This document shows, in pieces, positions 28,446 through 37,024 of a stretch of DNA of 40,539 nt (its first letter is position 1; every line of letters starts with the position of its first letter). This DNA is from a virus. The notes beneath the pieces were generated by a model. That model had not been told where the DNA came from. It saw only the letters and a list, made by a program, of their open reading frames with translations, and did no database searches. The translations under genes and the position numbers were made by a program. Location of the stretch: IMG/VR virus record IMGVR_UViG_3300031251_000054, positions 1-40,539 of that record; one strand, written 5' to 3'.

Positions 28446-28990
28446 AACACCTGCGGGAAGATGAACAAGAGTGGCACCGATTGGTAAATCAGCCTGTTAT
28501 CGAAGCTCCACTACTGGAAGGCGTTGTCAAGGAACTACTCTCCCGCCTGTCCGAAGCCCGTGCTGCATCGGCAGGGTTGCAGCGGGAGAACGAGCGCCTT
28601 GCTCAACAGGTACAGGACATTGCCGAGGAATTGGGCTGCAAGGAGAAGGTTAGCAACCGGCACAGTCATGGGCGCTGCATCTTTGTTCCACTCCGAGAAT
28701 TGCTTGACAATGCGGGCGATCACGCGCTGAAGCATCTCGATAAGGGTATTGAGGCTGTCGTCTTTGCTCTACGGGAGCATGGCGTAGAAACGATTGAGTC
28801 CTGCGAGGGCGGCGATGGCCACGCGTATCCAGAGCCTACGGTGCGGTTTGCTGGCGGAAAAAGCGAAGGCTACAGAGCGCTATCTGTAGCCTTGCAGTGC
28901 GGATTGCAGGTTGCAGAATTACGGCGTGTGTGGCCAGTTCTTGATTACGAACCCACGGGGCCGTACTGGGAATTGACCTTCACGCCGTAG
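28442..28990 (+). CDS. Hypothetical protein in lower-GC island (182 aa)
   Basis: An N-terminal coiled coil (about 25-65) is joined to a C-terminal domain (about 95-182) with VFALREHGVETIESCEGGDGHAY and TVRFAGG, a pattern seen in several phage proteins without known role. Base composition matches the genes at 2967-3753 rather than the neighbours, so it was probably acquired. It is the last gene before the convergent terminator. Confidence 0.6.
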   Translation: MKHLREDEQEWHRLVNQPVIEAPLLEGVVKELLSRLSEARAASAGLQRENERLAQQVQDIAEELGCKEKVSNRHSHGRCIFVPLRELLDNAGDHALKHLDKGIEAVVFALREHGVETIESCEGGDGHAYPEPTVRFAGGKSEGYRALSVALQCGLQVAELRRVWPVLDYEPTGPYWELTFTP

Positions 28991-29239
28991 AATTAACGGC
29001 CTTGCCGATCGAGGTCGGCGCACTTCTTGCACAGAGTACGTATTGGCCGACGGAAGGCGTGTTCTGGTGCAGAGGGCGGGGGGAAGGAAGAGCCGGGCAC
29101 CGAGCAGCTGGTCGTACCTCGTGGCTCTGGTGACCCTAGGAGGAGGTCGCCGGCGAGCCACATCGTCGTACCTGAGGCGATCGTCGCCGACGCGCTAGTG
29201 AACCAGCTAGCGCGCGTTACCTGCGATCCTACGCACGAA
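28991..29239. other. Gene-poor stretch at the convergence point
   Basis: No convincing plus-strand gene is present. A possible minus-strand frame is listed separately. The stretch GAACCAGCTAGCGCGCG near 29200 contains short inverted repeats but nothing recognisable as an attachment or origin site. Confidence 0.4.
28993..29163 (-). CDS. Doubtful small minus-strand gene (56 aa)
   Basis: From an ATG at 29163 the frame ends with RRPIRTLCKKCADLDRQGR, whose CKKC and composition look protein-like, while the first 35 residues are Pro/Ser/Gly-rich. There is no clear ribosome site, and the frame would lie downstream of the tail operon, past the hairpin at 29240-29274. It may be a remnant of a zinc-ribbon gene. 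Confidence 0.22.
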   Translation of the reverse strand: MWLAGDLLLGSPEPRGTTSCSVPGSSFPPPSAPEHAFRRPIRTLCKKCADLDRQGR

Positions 29240-29274
29240 CCCCGGCGCGGTGAACCCGCGACCGGGGCTTTTTT
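29240..29274 (+). terminator. Rho-independent terminator between convergent operons
   Basis: CCCCGG (29240-29245) and CCGGGG (29262-29267), with an inner CGCGG/CCGCG stem and loop TGAAC, are followed by six T. It stops plus-strand transcripts. On the minus strand the hairpin is present without a T-run, so it may only pause tail-operon transcripts. Confidence 0.85.
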
Positions 29275-29299
29275 GTCCCTCGTATATGACCTTTAGTCA

Positions 29300-29728
29300 C
29301 TAGTGCGCGGCCGTCGTGCTGATCACGACCGAAACTCCGGCGCCCGTCCACGTAGGCGTCAACTTGAAGTAGTCATAGACGGCGGTGAACGTTACCGCCT
29401 GGTTGCCGGTCGACGTGCTGGTATACGTCGCGGCCGCGGCGTCACACACTCCGCCCGTTTTGCAGCCCTGGACCGGGATCGACATAGCGCTCGGCGAGCC
29501 AGCTATCGTCAGCCCAAAGTTTACTATCAGCGCCCGGATGCTGTTGTTTACCGTCAACGGCGTCGTCGATACGGTTGCCGTTTGAACGTTAGTGCATCCG
29601 GAGGAAACGTTCACGTAGGACCCGCCCGACGTCGGCGCAACTACAAGCACGCAGTCGGTAGGAAACTGGGCCCAGGCGCTAAGCCCGAACAGCAGGCCGA
29701 GCGCTAGGGCAAGATTTTTTACCTTCAT
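29300..29728 (-). CDS. Predicted secreted protein at the end of the tail operon (142 aa)
   Basis: A Sec signal peptide is clear: MKVKNLALALGLLFGLSAWA with probable cleavage before QFPTD. The mature part is Thr/Ser/Gly/Val-rich and beta-stranded, with cysteines at about 27, 49, 88 and 94 that could pair in the periplasm. No family recognised. It overlaps the previous gene (ATGA). A secreted product encoded in a tail operon is unusual. Confidence 0.6.
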   Translation of the reverse strand: MKVKNLALALGLLFGLSAWAQFPTDCVLVVAPTSGGSYVNVSSGCTNVQTATVSTTPLTVNNSIRALIVNFGLTIAGSPSAMSIPVQGCKTGGVCDAAAATYTSTSTGNQAVTFTAVYDYFKLTPTWTGAGVSVVISTTAAH

Positions 29729-30414
29729 GGTAGTGCCTCTCTACGCGGGGCTTCCGCGTCTGACATAGGAATACTCAGGGCGAGCGGCCTCGACGCGCTA
29801 GAGGCTGAGCCAGCGACGATTCTCAGCGGTCCTACGCGCGTCTGGCCAACGATAGCGCCATAGGAGTGCGCGCCGCCGGCCCGGTAGTACACGGTGATCG
29901 AAACGAAGTCAAGGCCCGCGGTCTCCGCCGCGTCGGTGTTCTGGTTGTGCACTACGACCGTCAGGCCGAAAGAGGCGTCGTCGACCGTCGCGCCGGTAGG
30001 AGAACTGAGGCCCCAAACGTCGGTCGGCGAGCCGTACGCTTGGCTCGACGCGCCCGGCGGCCAAAGCGTAGCGGTCAGCGCCTTATTGCTTCCGATAGGC
30101 GAGCCGCCGGAGGTCAGCTGGATCGTGCGGTCGGTGAGGTCGCCGAAGCCGGTGAGGTCGGAGCGGTAGACCGTCACCACGATGCCCTGCACGGCCGCGC
30201 CCGTGGGTACGGTAAAGCCGTAGGATCGCAGGAGGAAGCTTAGCGAGTTAGCGTTAGCCGGAATGGAGTTCGACGCGTAGCGGCCGTCGAGCGCTAGGGC
30301 GTAGCTCGGGTTAGCCCACGCGCCGGTGGTCGTGCCCGGCCCGTTCGGCCCCTGGGAAAGCTGGGCGAACGACGTCGCTACGAAGAGAAGAAAAGTCAGC
30401 CGGCGAAGTTTCAT
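29725..30414 (-). CDS. Predicted secreted beta-sandwich protein (229 aa)
   Basis: Signal peptide MKLRRLTFLLFVATSFA, then mature LSQGPNGPG. Residues 25-180 have the layout of a beta-sandwich module (WANPSYALALDGRYAS, LLRSYGFTVPTGA, IVVTVYRSDL, FVSITVYYRA) that I recall from phage virion and environmental viral proteins. The last 50 residues are less structured. Both ends overlap neighbours (ATGA). Could be a fibre component exported to the cell surface or a secreted decoy; no direct evidence for either. Confidence 0.6.
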   Translation of the reverse strand: MKLRRLTFLLFVATSFAQLSQGPNGPGTTTGAWANPSYALALDGRYASNSIPANANSLSFLLRSYGFTVPTGAAVQGIVVTVYRSDLTGFGDLTDRTIQLTSGGSPIGSNKALTATLWPPGASSQAYGSPTDVWGLSSPTGATVDDASFGLTVVVHNQNTDAAETAGLDFVSITVYYRAGGAHSYGAIVGQTRVGPLRIVAGSASSASRPLALSIPMSDAEAPRREALP

Positions 30415-31103
30415 GGTATCGAAACCCTTACCGCGATCGTGGCCTGCTGCACCCCGCTCGCCGCCCCCACGCTAAAGCCGATCAGCGTGTTCGTCCCTAG
30501 GCTCGTGGTCCAGCCCTCGCCGCCGACCCCGAAGTCCTGCGCCTTATAGCTGGTCAACGCCGGGAAGTGGCCGTTCGTAATACTTACTACCGTTGGCCAC
30601 GCGCCGTAGTTCGACTGGTAGACGTCGACGGTGAGCGAGCCCGTATCGCGCGTCAGCAGGGTCCAGCCCTGGATCGTGCAGGCGAACGGGACCTCGAGCA
30701 CGCCCTTCCATCCCGTAGTAATCGTCGAGCCGCCCCCGTCGATCACCATGGTGAGGTCCTTGTAGACGGTACGCGCACGAACGATTCCGCTGCCGTCGGT
30801 GCCAAGCTGCTGAACGTTCGCTCCCACGTACGACGTAAGCAGCGAGCTCGTCACCGTCAGCCCGCTAGTGCCGATGCCGGTAGAGGTAAGGGTGCCGATC
30901 GTCGCGGCCGGGGTCGTCAACGAGGACGTCGCGCTCAGCGTCGTGACCGTCGCCGGCGCCGGGTTCGTCCCGCCGATGGTCGTGTTGTCGATCAAGGAGT
31001 TAAAGATGTGCACCGTGTTGACGCTCGTGTAGCTGACCGCGATCGCACCGACGGCGCAGAGGACCGCAAAGGCCAGTAGGCTTATTTTCTTTTTAGCGGA
31101 CAT
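30411..31103 (-). CDS. Tail-fibre-like protein with N-terminal signal/anchor (230 aa)
   Basis: The ATG at 31103 follows AGGAGCCTAACGTTT on the minus strand. Residues 4-24 are a signal peptide or membrane anchor. Next comes a fibre-type repeat (NTTIGGTNPAPATVTTL, near residue 38), then the module TMVIDGGGSTITTGWKG (about residue 115 onward), which I recall from phage appendage proteins. The pairing of a fibre-type repeat with an export signal is odd, because virion fibres are normally cytoplasmic until assembly. Confidence 0.6.
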   Translation of the reverse strand: MSAKKKISLLAFAVLCAVGAIAVSYTSVNTVHIFNSLIDNTTIGGTNPAPATVTTLSATSSLTTPAATIGTLTSTGIGTSGLTVTSSLLTSYVGANVQQLGTDGSGIVRARTVYKDLTMVIDGGGSTITTGWKGVLEVPFACTIQGWTLLTRDTGSLTVDVYQSNYGAWPTVVSITNGHFPALTSYKAQDFGVGGEGWTTSLGTNTLIGFSVGAASGVQQATIAVRVSIP

Positions 31104-31108
31104 AAACG

Positions 31109-31684
31109 TTAGGCTCCTGTCATCGGCGTGACCGCGCGGAGGATATGGTCCGGGCAAACCCGGAAGCGCTGGATACCGTATTGGTTAGCGAGCGGCCAGG
31201 CGTCGCCTCCGCCGCGCACGTTGCTCGGCCAGGCGACGGTGCGGCTGCCTACCCCGTCCTGTTGAAACTGAAACTCTATGGGTAGGCCCGGGGTCGCGTT
31301 GATCAGCGTCGGCGCGGTGACGTTGCCCGTCAGCAGCATGTAAAAGTTCCAGCCTAGCGAGCAGTCGAACACCGGCGACGCGCTGTACGGCACCACCACG
31401 ATGCCGGTGATAAGCGCAAGGCTGTTGTCCAGCAGCACCTGGAGGGTAGACGCAAGCGTCGCTACGCTCGCGTCCGAGGTCGAGTAGCCGTTCGCGGCCA
31501 GCATCTGGCCCATCGCGGCCACGAACACCGACCACTGCCGGAACATCTTGTTCATGCGAACCGACGGCATGATGTCATCGACGGCGATGCCGTTCAGCCG
31601 CTGGGTGTCGGCGAGGTACGTAGCGTCCGACTCCTGGTTCGCTTCGGTGGGGTTCCATTCGAGAAAGTTAGTAGTAGACGGCAT
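31109..31684 (-). CDS. Putative tail fibre / baseplate-attached protein (191 aa)
   Basis: The N-terminus (MPSTTNFLEWNPTEANQES) and the helical segment MPSVRMNKMFRQWSVFVAAMG are typical of proteins that dock fibres to a baseplate. The C-terminal half is beta-rich with LINATPGLPIEFQFQQDGVG, as in tip or distal fibre modules. Its place right after the DUF2612 baseplate gene supports a fibre or adaptor role. No signal peptide, unlike the next three genes. Confidence 0.6.
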   Translation of the reverse strand: MPSTTNFLEWNPTEANQESDATYLADTQRLNGIAVDDIMPSVRMNKMFRQWSVFVAAMGQMLAANGYSTSDASVATLASTLQVLLDNSLALITGIVVVPYSASPVFDCSLGWNFYMLLTGNVTAPTLINATPGLPIEFQFQQDGVGSRTVAWPSNVRGGGDAWPLANQYGIQRFRVCPDHILRAVTPMTGA

Positions 31685-31702
31685 TTTAGCTAAGCCTCGT
31701 TT

Positions 31703-32341
31703 TTAAGCCGCGTGCCCAAGGTCCGCGCCGGCGATGAAGGAGTTGTTGAGGTCGGCGCCGAAAATCGGCAGCATGCTGAAGAAGTAGTTGATCAGTACGC
31801 CCTCCGGCCGCGGCACGATGAGGTCGTGGGTAATCATCTCCTCGATGATCGTGGTAAACGCGCCGCTGAGGATCACGTTGAAGGTCATGTCCTGATTATC
31901 TTGAATAACGATCTGGCCGTTAGGAAACAATTGCAACCACAGTTGCTGCAGCCCGTCGATGGTACCGTTCCACGTGTTTCGCCCGATCTGCGCCTGCAGC
32001 AAGACGCGATAGTCCGAGTCTCCAAGAACCGGCGAGCCCACGCTCGGCTGGAACGGCAGCTCGCGGCCGACGCCGACGATTTCACCTAGGACGTCGAGCT
32101 GCGCGCCCACTGCGGTGCTTAGGTCAAACGCCGCGAAGAAGCTATACAGGCACGCGGTAACGTCGTCTAAGAACTGCAACGCGGCCGCCGACCACGCGAG
32201 CAGCTTGTTTGCCTGCTGGTATTGCGAGGTAAACCGGGCCAGGTAGTACGCGACCGGCTCCGAAAAGATCGGCACGCCCCCGCCGCCGTAGACGCCCGCG
32301 CCATACCCACCGACCCCGTAACCGATAGGATCCTTTGCCAT
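31703..32341 (-). CDS. DUF2612 baseplate protein (212 aa)
   Basis: After a Gly/Tyr-rich leader (GYGVGGYGAGVYG), the DUF2612 pattern follows: LARFTSQYQQANKLLAW, LDVLGEIVGVGR, DYRVLLQAQIGRNTWNG and a strand-rich end. In contractile-tail phages with this gene order it takes the place of P2 gpI as a wedge component next to baseplate J. Stop and spacing fit a single operon. Confidence 0.85.
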   Translation of the reverse strand: MAKDPIGYGVGGYGAGVYGGGGVPIFSEPVAYYLARFTSQYQQANKLLAWSAAALQFLDDVTACLYSFFAAFDLSTAVGAQLDVLGEIVGVGRELPFQPSVGSPVLGDSDYRVLLQAQIGRNTWNGTIDGLQQLWLQLFPNGQIVIQDNQDMTFNVILSGAFTTIIEEMITHDLIVPRPEGVLINYFFSMLPIFGADLNNSFIAGADLGHAA

Positions 32342-32351
32342 GCGTCTCTCC

Positions 32352-33779
32352 CTAGACCAGCGTCACGGTGACGTTTCCCGCGATGCCCTGCGTCACCTCG
32401 TTGAAGTTTACCCCGATGTCGAGCGTCAGCGGAGTAGAGCTGGCCGTGATGTTCACCGTGCCGCCCGTGCCTACCCCGCCCACGGTATTTTCAAGCAGCG
32501 CGACGCCCGACGCGGTCACGTAGTCGGTGCCGGTCTGGATCAGCTGGACGCTGGCGAGCGAGCCGCCTCCGCCAACCGTGAGCACCTTCACCATGGCCGC
32601 GTTGCTTGAGTTCGCCTGGTTGACGATCAGCACGTCGCCGACCACGTACCCCGTGCCGGCCGCGTTGATGGCCGCGGTCTGCAGCAGCCCGGAGTGGGCT
32701 AGCGTCAGACCACGGATGGAGAACGTCGGCGCCTCGAGGCTCCCGGCCTGCGCCATCACGTAGGCGCTCAGCGCGCTGGTGGTAAGCAGCTCTCCGATTT
32801 GAAGCGAGTTGAGGTAATCGACGATCGCCGCCTTGATCGCCGCCTGCGTAGCGCTATTATTTCCATTGATGACGTGCGCCTGGACCGCGACGACGAGCGC
32901 GACGTATGTAGGCCGGTCGAAACGGATGGGGGTCACGAAGCTCGTGTACGGATCGGTGATCGGCACCATCGTCGTGCCGTTCGTATAGCAGCCCGGAGTC
33001 TTGTTGTTGTAAATTACCTGCGCCACGTGCTGGTCGGTGTCGCCCTCTACCACCGCGGTGATGGAGTGCGGCGGATTTCCATAGAGGTCGGTCGCGCCGG
33101 TGGGATTTTCAGCAACGACGGCGCGCGTCACGTTGGCCAGCGCCTTTAGACCGGCGAGGGTGCCGTCGACGCGCGTCTGCGACGGCAGCGCTACGCTCAG
33201 GTAAAACCGCGCGCGAAGCTGCGAGTCGGTCTCGATCGGCTGGCCAATCGCGGCCGCGCCCGCGTTGTTAACGCTGGTCCAACCCGCGGTGGGGTTGTTG
33301 CGAATGTTGATCGTGTTTGGCGACGCCGAGACCGCGCCCAGCGTCTCGCACGTTGCGGTGACGTTGATCGTGCCGCTCAACGGGATCGTCACCGACGCGG
33401 GAAGGTCCCAGAGGAAGCCGTTGACGTCGCGCGCCACCCCGTTAATGATCACGGCGTTGGCCGTGCCGGTCAGGGTCAAGAGCGCGGAGCTAGCGGTAGC
33501 CTGCTTGCGCGCAATGCCGCTCAGCTTAACGATCCCGTCGAGGCCCGCGCCCACCGCGGTCGCCGGGCTGCGGTTGAGGTAGACGAGCTGCAGCGCCTGG
33601 AGCGTGTCGTTTAGCTTGAGCGAAAAGGTAGAGATCCATTGATATTCCGCGCTGTCGTTTCCCTCGTAGACGCCGGGGCCATAGATGCCATCGAAGGATG
33701 TCAGCAGGCTATCGAGGATGTCAAGATATTGCGAAATAGTAAGGCCGGCCGGACCGATGACGGGCGGAGTATAAGCCAT
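32352..33779 (-). CDS. Baseplate J family protein (475 aa)
   Basis: Matches the gpJ/gp6-like wedge family: LDSLLTSFDGIYGPGVYEG at the start, GAGLDGIVKLSGIARKQA, the SxLRARFYLS region after IGQPIETD, and a DRPTYVALVVAVQAHV strand. An extra Gly/Ser-rich insertion at about 385-440 is probably a small inserted domain. It forms the baseplate ring that triggers sheath contraction. The ATG lies three bases after the wedge gene. Confidence 0.93.
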   Translation of the reverse strand: MAYTPPVIGPAGLTISQYLDILDSLLTSFDGIYGPGVYEGNDSAEYQWISTFSLKLNDTLQALQLVYLNRSPATAVGAGLDGIVKLSGIARKQATASSALLTLTGTANAVIINGVARDVNGFLWDLPASVTIPLSGTINVTATCETLGAVSASPNTINIRNNPTAGWTSVNNAGAAAIGQPIETDSQLRARFYLSVALPSQTRVDGTLAGLKALANVTRAVVAENPTGATDLYGNPPHSITAVVEGDTDQHVAQVIYNNKTPGCYTNGTTMVPITDPYTSFVTPIRFDRPTYVALVVAVQAHVINGNNSATQAAIKAAIVDYLNSLQIGELLTTSALSAYVMAQAGSLEAPTFSIRGLTLAHSGLLQTAAINAAGTGYVVGDVLIVNQANSSNAAMVKVLTVGGGGSLASVQLIQTGTDYVTASGVALLENTVGGVGTGGTVNITASSTPLTLDIGVNFNEVTQGIAGNVTVTLV

Positions 33780-33782
33780 GAG

Positions 33783-34184
33783 TTAAAAGCTCCCCGCGCT
33801 GGGCGGCCGTGGAATGTTGGTCACGACCACCGCGCCGAACGTCGTTTGGACTACCGCGTAAAACTTAAACGTGTGAGAGACGTGATCGTAGCTAGCCTGG
33901 AGGTTCTGTACCCCATCGGGCAAGACGTACGGCGTGCCTAGGATTCGCTGCTGAATCAGCAGCGTGATCTTCTGCTGGTTCGACGGACTAGCGCTCGAGC
34001 CGAGGATCTTCTGCCACAGCGGCAGCCCGTCCGACGTGTTCTCCCACCACTCGCCCTGGAACAGGAGCAGCCGCGTCAGGATGGCCTGCGCCACGGCGTC
34101 GACGTCGGTCAGGTAGTTCGCCCGGCCTTGGCCGTAGATGGGATCGTGGTTCGCGTCAAGCTGCCGGTACCGGATCGTAGCCAT
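33783..34184 (-). CDS. gp25/gpW-like baseplate wedge or sheath initiator (133 aa)
   Basis: Small wedge-type protein: YLTDVDAVAQAILTRLLLFQGEWWENTSDGLP (about 25-56, key residues R38, F42, GEW) is the hallmark of the gp25/gpW lysozyme-like family. It starts sheath polymerisation in contractile tails. The start overlaps the spike stop (TAATG). Confidence 0.85.
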   Translation of the reverse strand: MATIRYRQLDANHDPIYGQGRANYLTDVDAVAQAILTRLLLFQGEWWENTSDGLPLWQKILGSSASPSNQQKITLLIQQRILGTPYVLPDGVQNLQASYDHVSHTFKFYAVVQTTFGAVVVTNIPRPPSAGSF

Positions 34185-34897
34185 TAAACCACCCCGCCGG
34201 TATCGCCCGCGCCGGTTTGAACGCCGCTGTGCTTATGTGTAAGAAAAACTTTTCCGTCGATCGTCGTATCGTCCCCGATGTTTACCGTAGAGTTGCCAAT
34301 GTTCACCTCGTCGCTGCCCGTGATGTTCACGGTCTGCGCGCGGACGTTGACGGTGCCGGTGGCGACGTCAAGGTTTAGTTCCTCATTATCGTAGTCAAGG
34401 GTAACGACGACCTTGCCGTCGTCGCTGCGCAGCTGGCAGTTGCTCGGGTCGTAGTTCGGGATCACGTTGGGCTTCGACCAGCAGCCCAGAAGCGCGAACG
34501 GGTCGGAGAGGCTGTGCCGGCGCACCGCGAGCGGGTCCTGCACCTCGCCGGTAGTCCACCAGCTGTCAATGCACTGGTCGGCGAAGATCAGGAGGCACTC
34601 ATCGCCGGCCTGAATTGGGATGGTTAGCGAGTAGCCGCCGCCGCGCGGCATCACGACCGGGACGTCGGCGAGGTCGGGGATGTCCTCGACCGCCAGCTCC
34701 TGGTCCTGGATCGTCACCTCGCGCAGCGCTACGCTTACCACCGCGAGCTGCGTGTCGACGTCGAAGCTGCGCACGATGCCGGGAACGGCCACGCGCAGCG
34801 CGCAGCCGAACTGCCACAGCGGCAGGCGATATTTGTTGACGTCGATCCCCAGGCGTACGGGGAGGCTTACCTGCGGAGGCGTTCCGGTATCTTTCAT
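34184..34897 (-). CDS. Baseplate spike protein, gpV/gp138-type (237 aa)
   Basis: An OB-like N-terminal domain (IVRSFDVDTQLAVVSVAL, VVMPRGGGYSLTIPI, GDECLLIFADQCIDSWW) is followed by a beta-helical stem with repeats such as VNIGNSTVNIGDDTTI. The C-terminus has HKHSGVQ, the His-x-His apex that binds iron in membrane-piercing spikes. The ATG at 34897 forms ATGA with the hub stop; the longer open frame is shadow. Confidence 0.9.
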   Translation of the reverse strand: MKDTGTPPQVSLPVRLGIDVNKYRLPLWQFGCALRVAVPGIVRSFDVDTQLAVVSVALREVTIQDQELAVEDIPDLADVPVVMPRGGGYSLTIPIQAGDECLLIFADQCIDSWWTTGEVQDPLAVRRHSLSDPFALLGCWSKPNVIPNYDPSNCQLRSDDGKVVVTLDYDNEELNLDVATGTVNVRAQTVNITGSDEVNIGNSTVNIGDDTTIDGKVFLTHKHSGVQTGAGDTGGVV

Positions 34898-35910
34898 TGA
34901 CCATACCCCAGCAGCAACAACGCCGCGTTCGTCACCCCGTGCACCTCGGTGTACCACTGTTGCCCGCGCGTGTCGCCGACGTGGCGCACCGCGGCCACCT
35001 TATAGATTCCGTCCTTGTCTAGGATGCTGATCTTCTGGCCGATCTGCGCCTTCAAAAATCGAATCGAGCTGTTGTCGATCTTCACCTGGTCCGGAGGGTA
35101 CTGCACCTTGAGGCGCGAATCGAGCAGCACGCGGAAGCTGATTCCCTCCTGCGTTTGCTGCGGTACCCCGATGATGGTACCCGGGGCCTCCGTCACCTGG
35201 CCCCCCAGGCTTGGCGGAGAATACGTGTAAAGGTTGCCGCTCGTCGCGTCGTCGCTCAGGTCGTCGAACGTTAGGCCATCGTCGTCGACGTAGTAGCCGT
35301 ACTTATTGTCGGCCGCGGCCCAGGATAAAAACTCATCGGGCGTACCGAAGACGGTCTGCGCGCGAGGAAACTGCGTTTCCTTGATTCCCTTTGGCAGGGT
35401 GAGGTTTCCCAGCGGGTGCAGCGACTCCTCGACGATGCGCTGGATAATCTGCGCTTGCGTCGCGTAGGCCGACTGGGCGAAGCTGACGAAGTTGTTTCCC
35501 AGCTTGTCCGGCCCGATGACGCAATGCAGCGTCATCTTGAAGTCGACGACGTTGTCGCGCTCCCAGAACGGCTGGAAGAGGCGGCCCTTGAAAATCTGGC
35601 CGTAGTTTCCGTTTTCGTAGCCAGCGCTGACCGTCACCGACATGTCTTTCCGCAGCAACATCTCGGTCGTCTCGGTGTTCAGGTTATACAGCACGATGTC
35701 GCCGTACCAGAACTGCACGTAGCCTGGTTGGACGATGTCGAACGTCGCGCGCAACGCGTTAGGGCCAGGCCCGGGATCGTTAGAGTCATTGGGGTCCGGA
35801 AAAGAACGAATTGAAAAGACCTCGGTGCCGCCGTCGGTGAGCGAAACCTTAATCTCCCACTTCCGTAGGTACCCGGTCGCGCCCGTCGGCTGCTGTTGCG
35901 CATCGCTCAT
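34894..35910 (-). CDS. Baseplate hub protein (338 aa)
   Basis: Located between plug and spike as in minimal contractile tails. The N-terminus carries WEIKVSLTDGGTEVFSI and RATFDIVQPGYV; the middle has QIIQRIVEESLHPLG and DEFLSWAADNKYGYYVDDDG-type hub features; the end has GIYKVAAVRHVGDTRGQQW. These fit the gp27/gp44-like hub layout that carries the spike. I use the ATG at 35910 (ATGA with the plug stop). Confidence 0.75.
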   Translation of the reverse strand: MSDAQQQPTGATGYLRKWEIKVSLTDGGTEVFSIRSFPDPNDSNDPGPGPNALRATFDIVQPGYVQFWYGDIVLYNLNTETTEMLLRKDMSVTVSAGYENGNYGQIFKGRLFQPFWERDNVVDFKMTLHCVIGPDKLGNNFVSFAQSAYATQAQIIQRIVEESLHPLGNLTLPKGIKETQFPRAQTVFGTPDEFLSWAAADNKYGYYVDDDGLTFDDLSDDATSGNLYTYSPPSLGGQVTEAPGTIIGVPQQTQEGISFRVLLDSRLKVQYPPDQVKIDNSSIRFLKAQIGQKISILDKDGIYKVAAVRHVGDTRGQQWYTEVHGVTNAALLLLGYGQ

Positions 35911-36257
35911 GTCGTAGGCTGGTCTCCCCACACCAGCACGTAGCCCGTCCCTAAGTTCGTGTCGTCCGGCGAGTCGGACTGAGACGCCGTATCGTTGCCG
36001 GCGTTGATGACGTAGGCGCTGCCAATCCTAAGGTAGCCGTACTGGCCGAGGATGTTCGCGGCCGGCCAGACGCCCGTCAGCAACGGCACGCTATCGAGCA
36101 GTAAGTTGTCGTTCGCGTCGCTGATCGAAAGCACCCAGAACCCCGCCATCTCGCTGTAGCGAAGCCGACAGCCCAACGTGACGTTGGCTCCGTCGACGGT
36201 AACTGTGACTCGAAAATTCTGGTTCGGCGCGTTGGTCAGCGGAATAACCTGATTCAT
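35907..36257 (-). CDS. Baseplate plug protein, Pam3 gp18-like (116 aa)
   Basis: The start MNQVIPLTNAPNQNFRVTV and the RLRYSEMAGFWVLSISDAND pattern match the small plug proteins that seal the baseplate centre in minimal myophages such as cyanophage Pam3. The ATG at 36257 overlaps the previous stop (ATGA); a GTG at 36296 is in frame but lies within the previous gene. Confidence 0.75.
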   Translation of the reverse strand: MNQVIPLTNAPNQNFRVTVTVDGANVTLGCRLRYSEMAGFWVLSISDANDNLLLDSVPLLTGVWPAANILGQYGYLRIGSAYVINAGNDTASQSDSPDDTNLGTGYVLVWGDQPTT

Positions 36258-37024
36258 GGCGTTGGTCCAGTAATCTGGGTAGCGAGGCTCGACCACGTGC
36301 CGGCGCCCGGAATGTTGGTAGCGTTTTCCACCACGTGGGTATTCAGCAGCGTGTCGTTAGGCAACAGCGGCTGGAGCGAGCCATCGTGGGTGCTCTGCGA
36401 GGTCTGGTCGCGCTGGCTCGTTTCCGGCAGCGGCTCCGCGCTTACATTGATAACGGCCGGGATGATCTGCGCCAAACTAATGACCGCGCGCAAGCTCGCC
36501 ACCGTCTTATGGTCGTCGATTACCTCGATGTTCTCGATCACCATGTTGGTATACGTCCGCAGCCGGGTCGTCAGCGTCAGCGGCTTGCGCGAGGCCTGGA
36601 CGCTCAGGAACGTCTGGTACGCCGACACCGACTTCGGCCCGTTGGAGTAAGCCTCAGCGTCGTAGCTGTCCATCGCCTCCGAGATGCCCACGCTAAGCAC
36701 GACCTTGGCCGGCAAGAGGTAGGCGTGGTCGACGATCGGCGCGCCCGTCTGCACCGGGTGCTGCGTCACCACGAGCTGCTGCTGGTGGAGGACCTTGAAC
36801 ACCGCGTCGAAGAAGTAGTCCGTCGTGCCTGAGCTTCCATCGTCACTTCCGTTCGACGTCGTCAGCACGGTCAGGCTGGTCTGCGGCGGCGCGTTCGTCC
36901 ACTGCGGCGGCCGCCATGGGCCGCGCTGCGTGCTCGGCGCCGGCGGCGGCGCGATCGAGATGCGTAGCACCGACCATGGAGCCTCTAGGTTTCCAATTAT
37001 CGACTGCGAACCAAAGGAGCCCAT
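36254..37024 (-). CDS. Dit-like tail/baseplate protein (256 aa)
   Basis: A Gly/Pro/Ser-rich N-terminus is followed by a Dit-like core: VVLSVGISEAMDSYDAEAYS, then LTLTTRLRTYTNMVIENIEV and KTVASLRAVISLAQII. The position directly after the tape measure and before the plug agrees with the central hub/Dit role in minimal contractile tails. The C-terminal 60 residues are disordered. The ATG is adjacent to the tape-measure stop. Confidence 0.7.
   Translation of the reverse strand: MGSFGSQSIIGNLEAPWSVLRISIAPPPAPSTQRGPWRPPQWTNAPPQTSLTVLTTSNGSDDGSSGTTDYFFDAVFKVLHQQQLVVTQHPVQTGAPIVDHAYLLPAKVVLSVGISEAMDSYDAEAYSNGPKSVSAYQTFLSVQASRKPLTLTTRLRTYTNMVIENIEVIDDHKTVASLRAVISLAQIIPAVINVSAEPLPETSQRDQTSQSTHDGSLQPLLPNDTLLNTHVVENATNIPGAGTWSSLATQITGPTP

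Noticed and set aside
31712-32089. Plus-strand frames over the tail operon (also at 35416-35814 and 36335-36832)
   Set aside because: All are opposite conserved tail genes and have Arg/His/Val-rich shadow composition.
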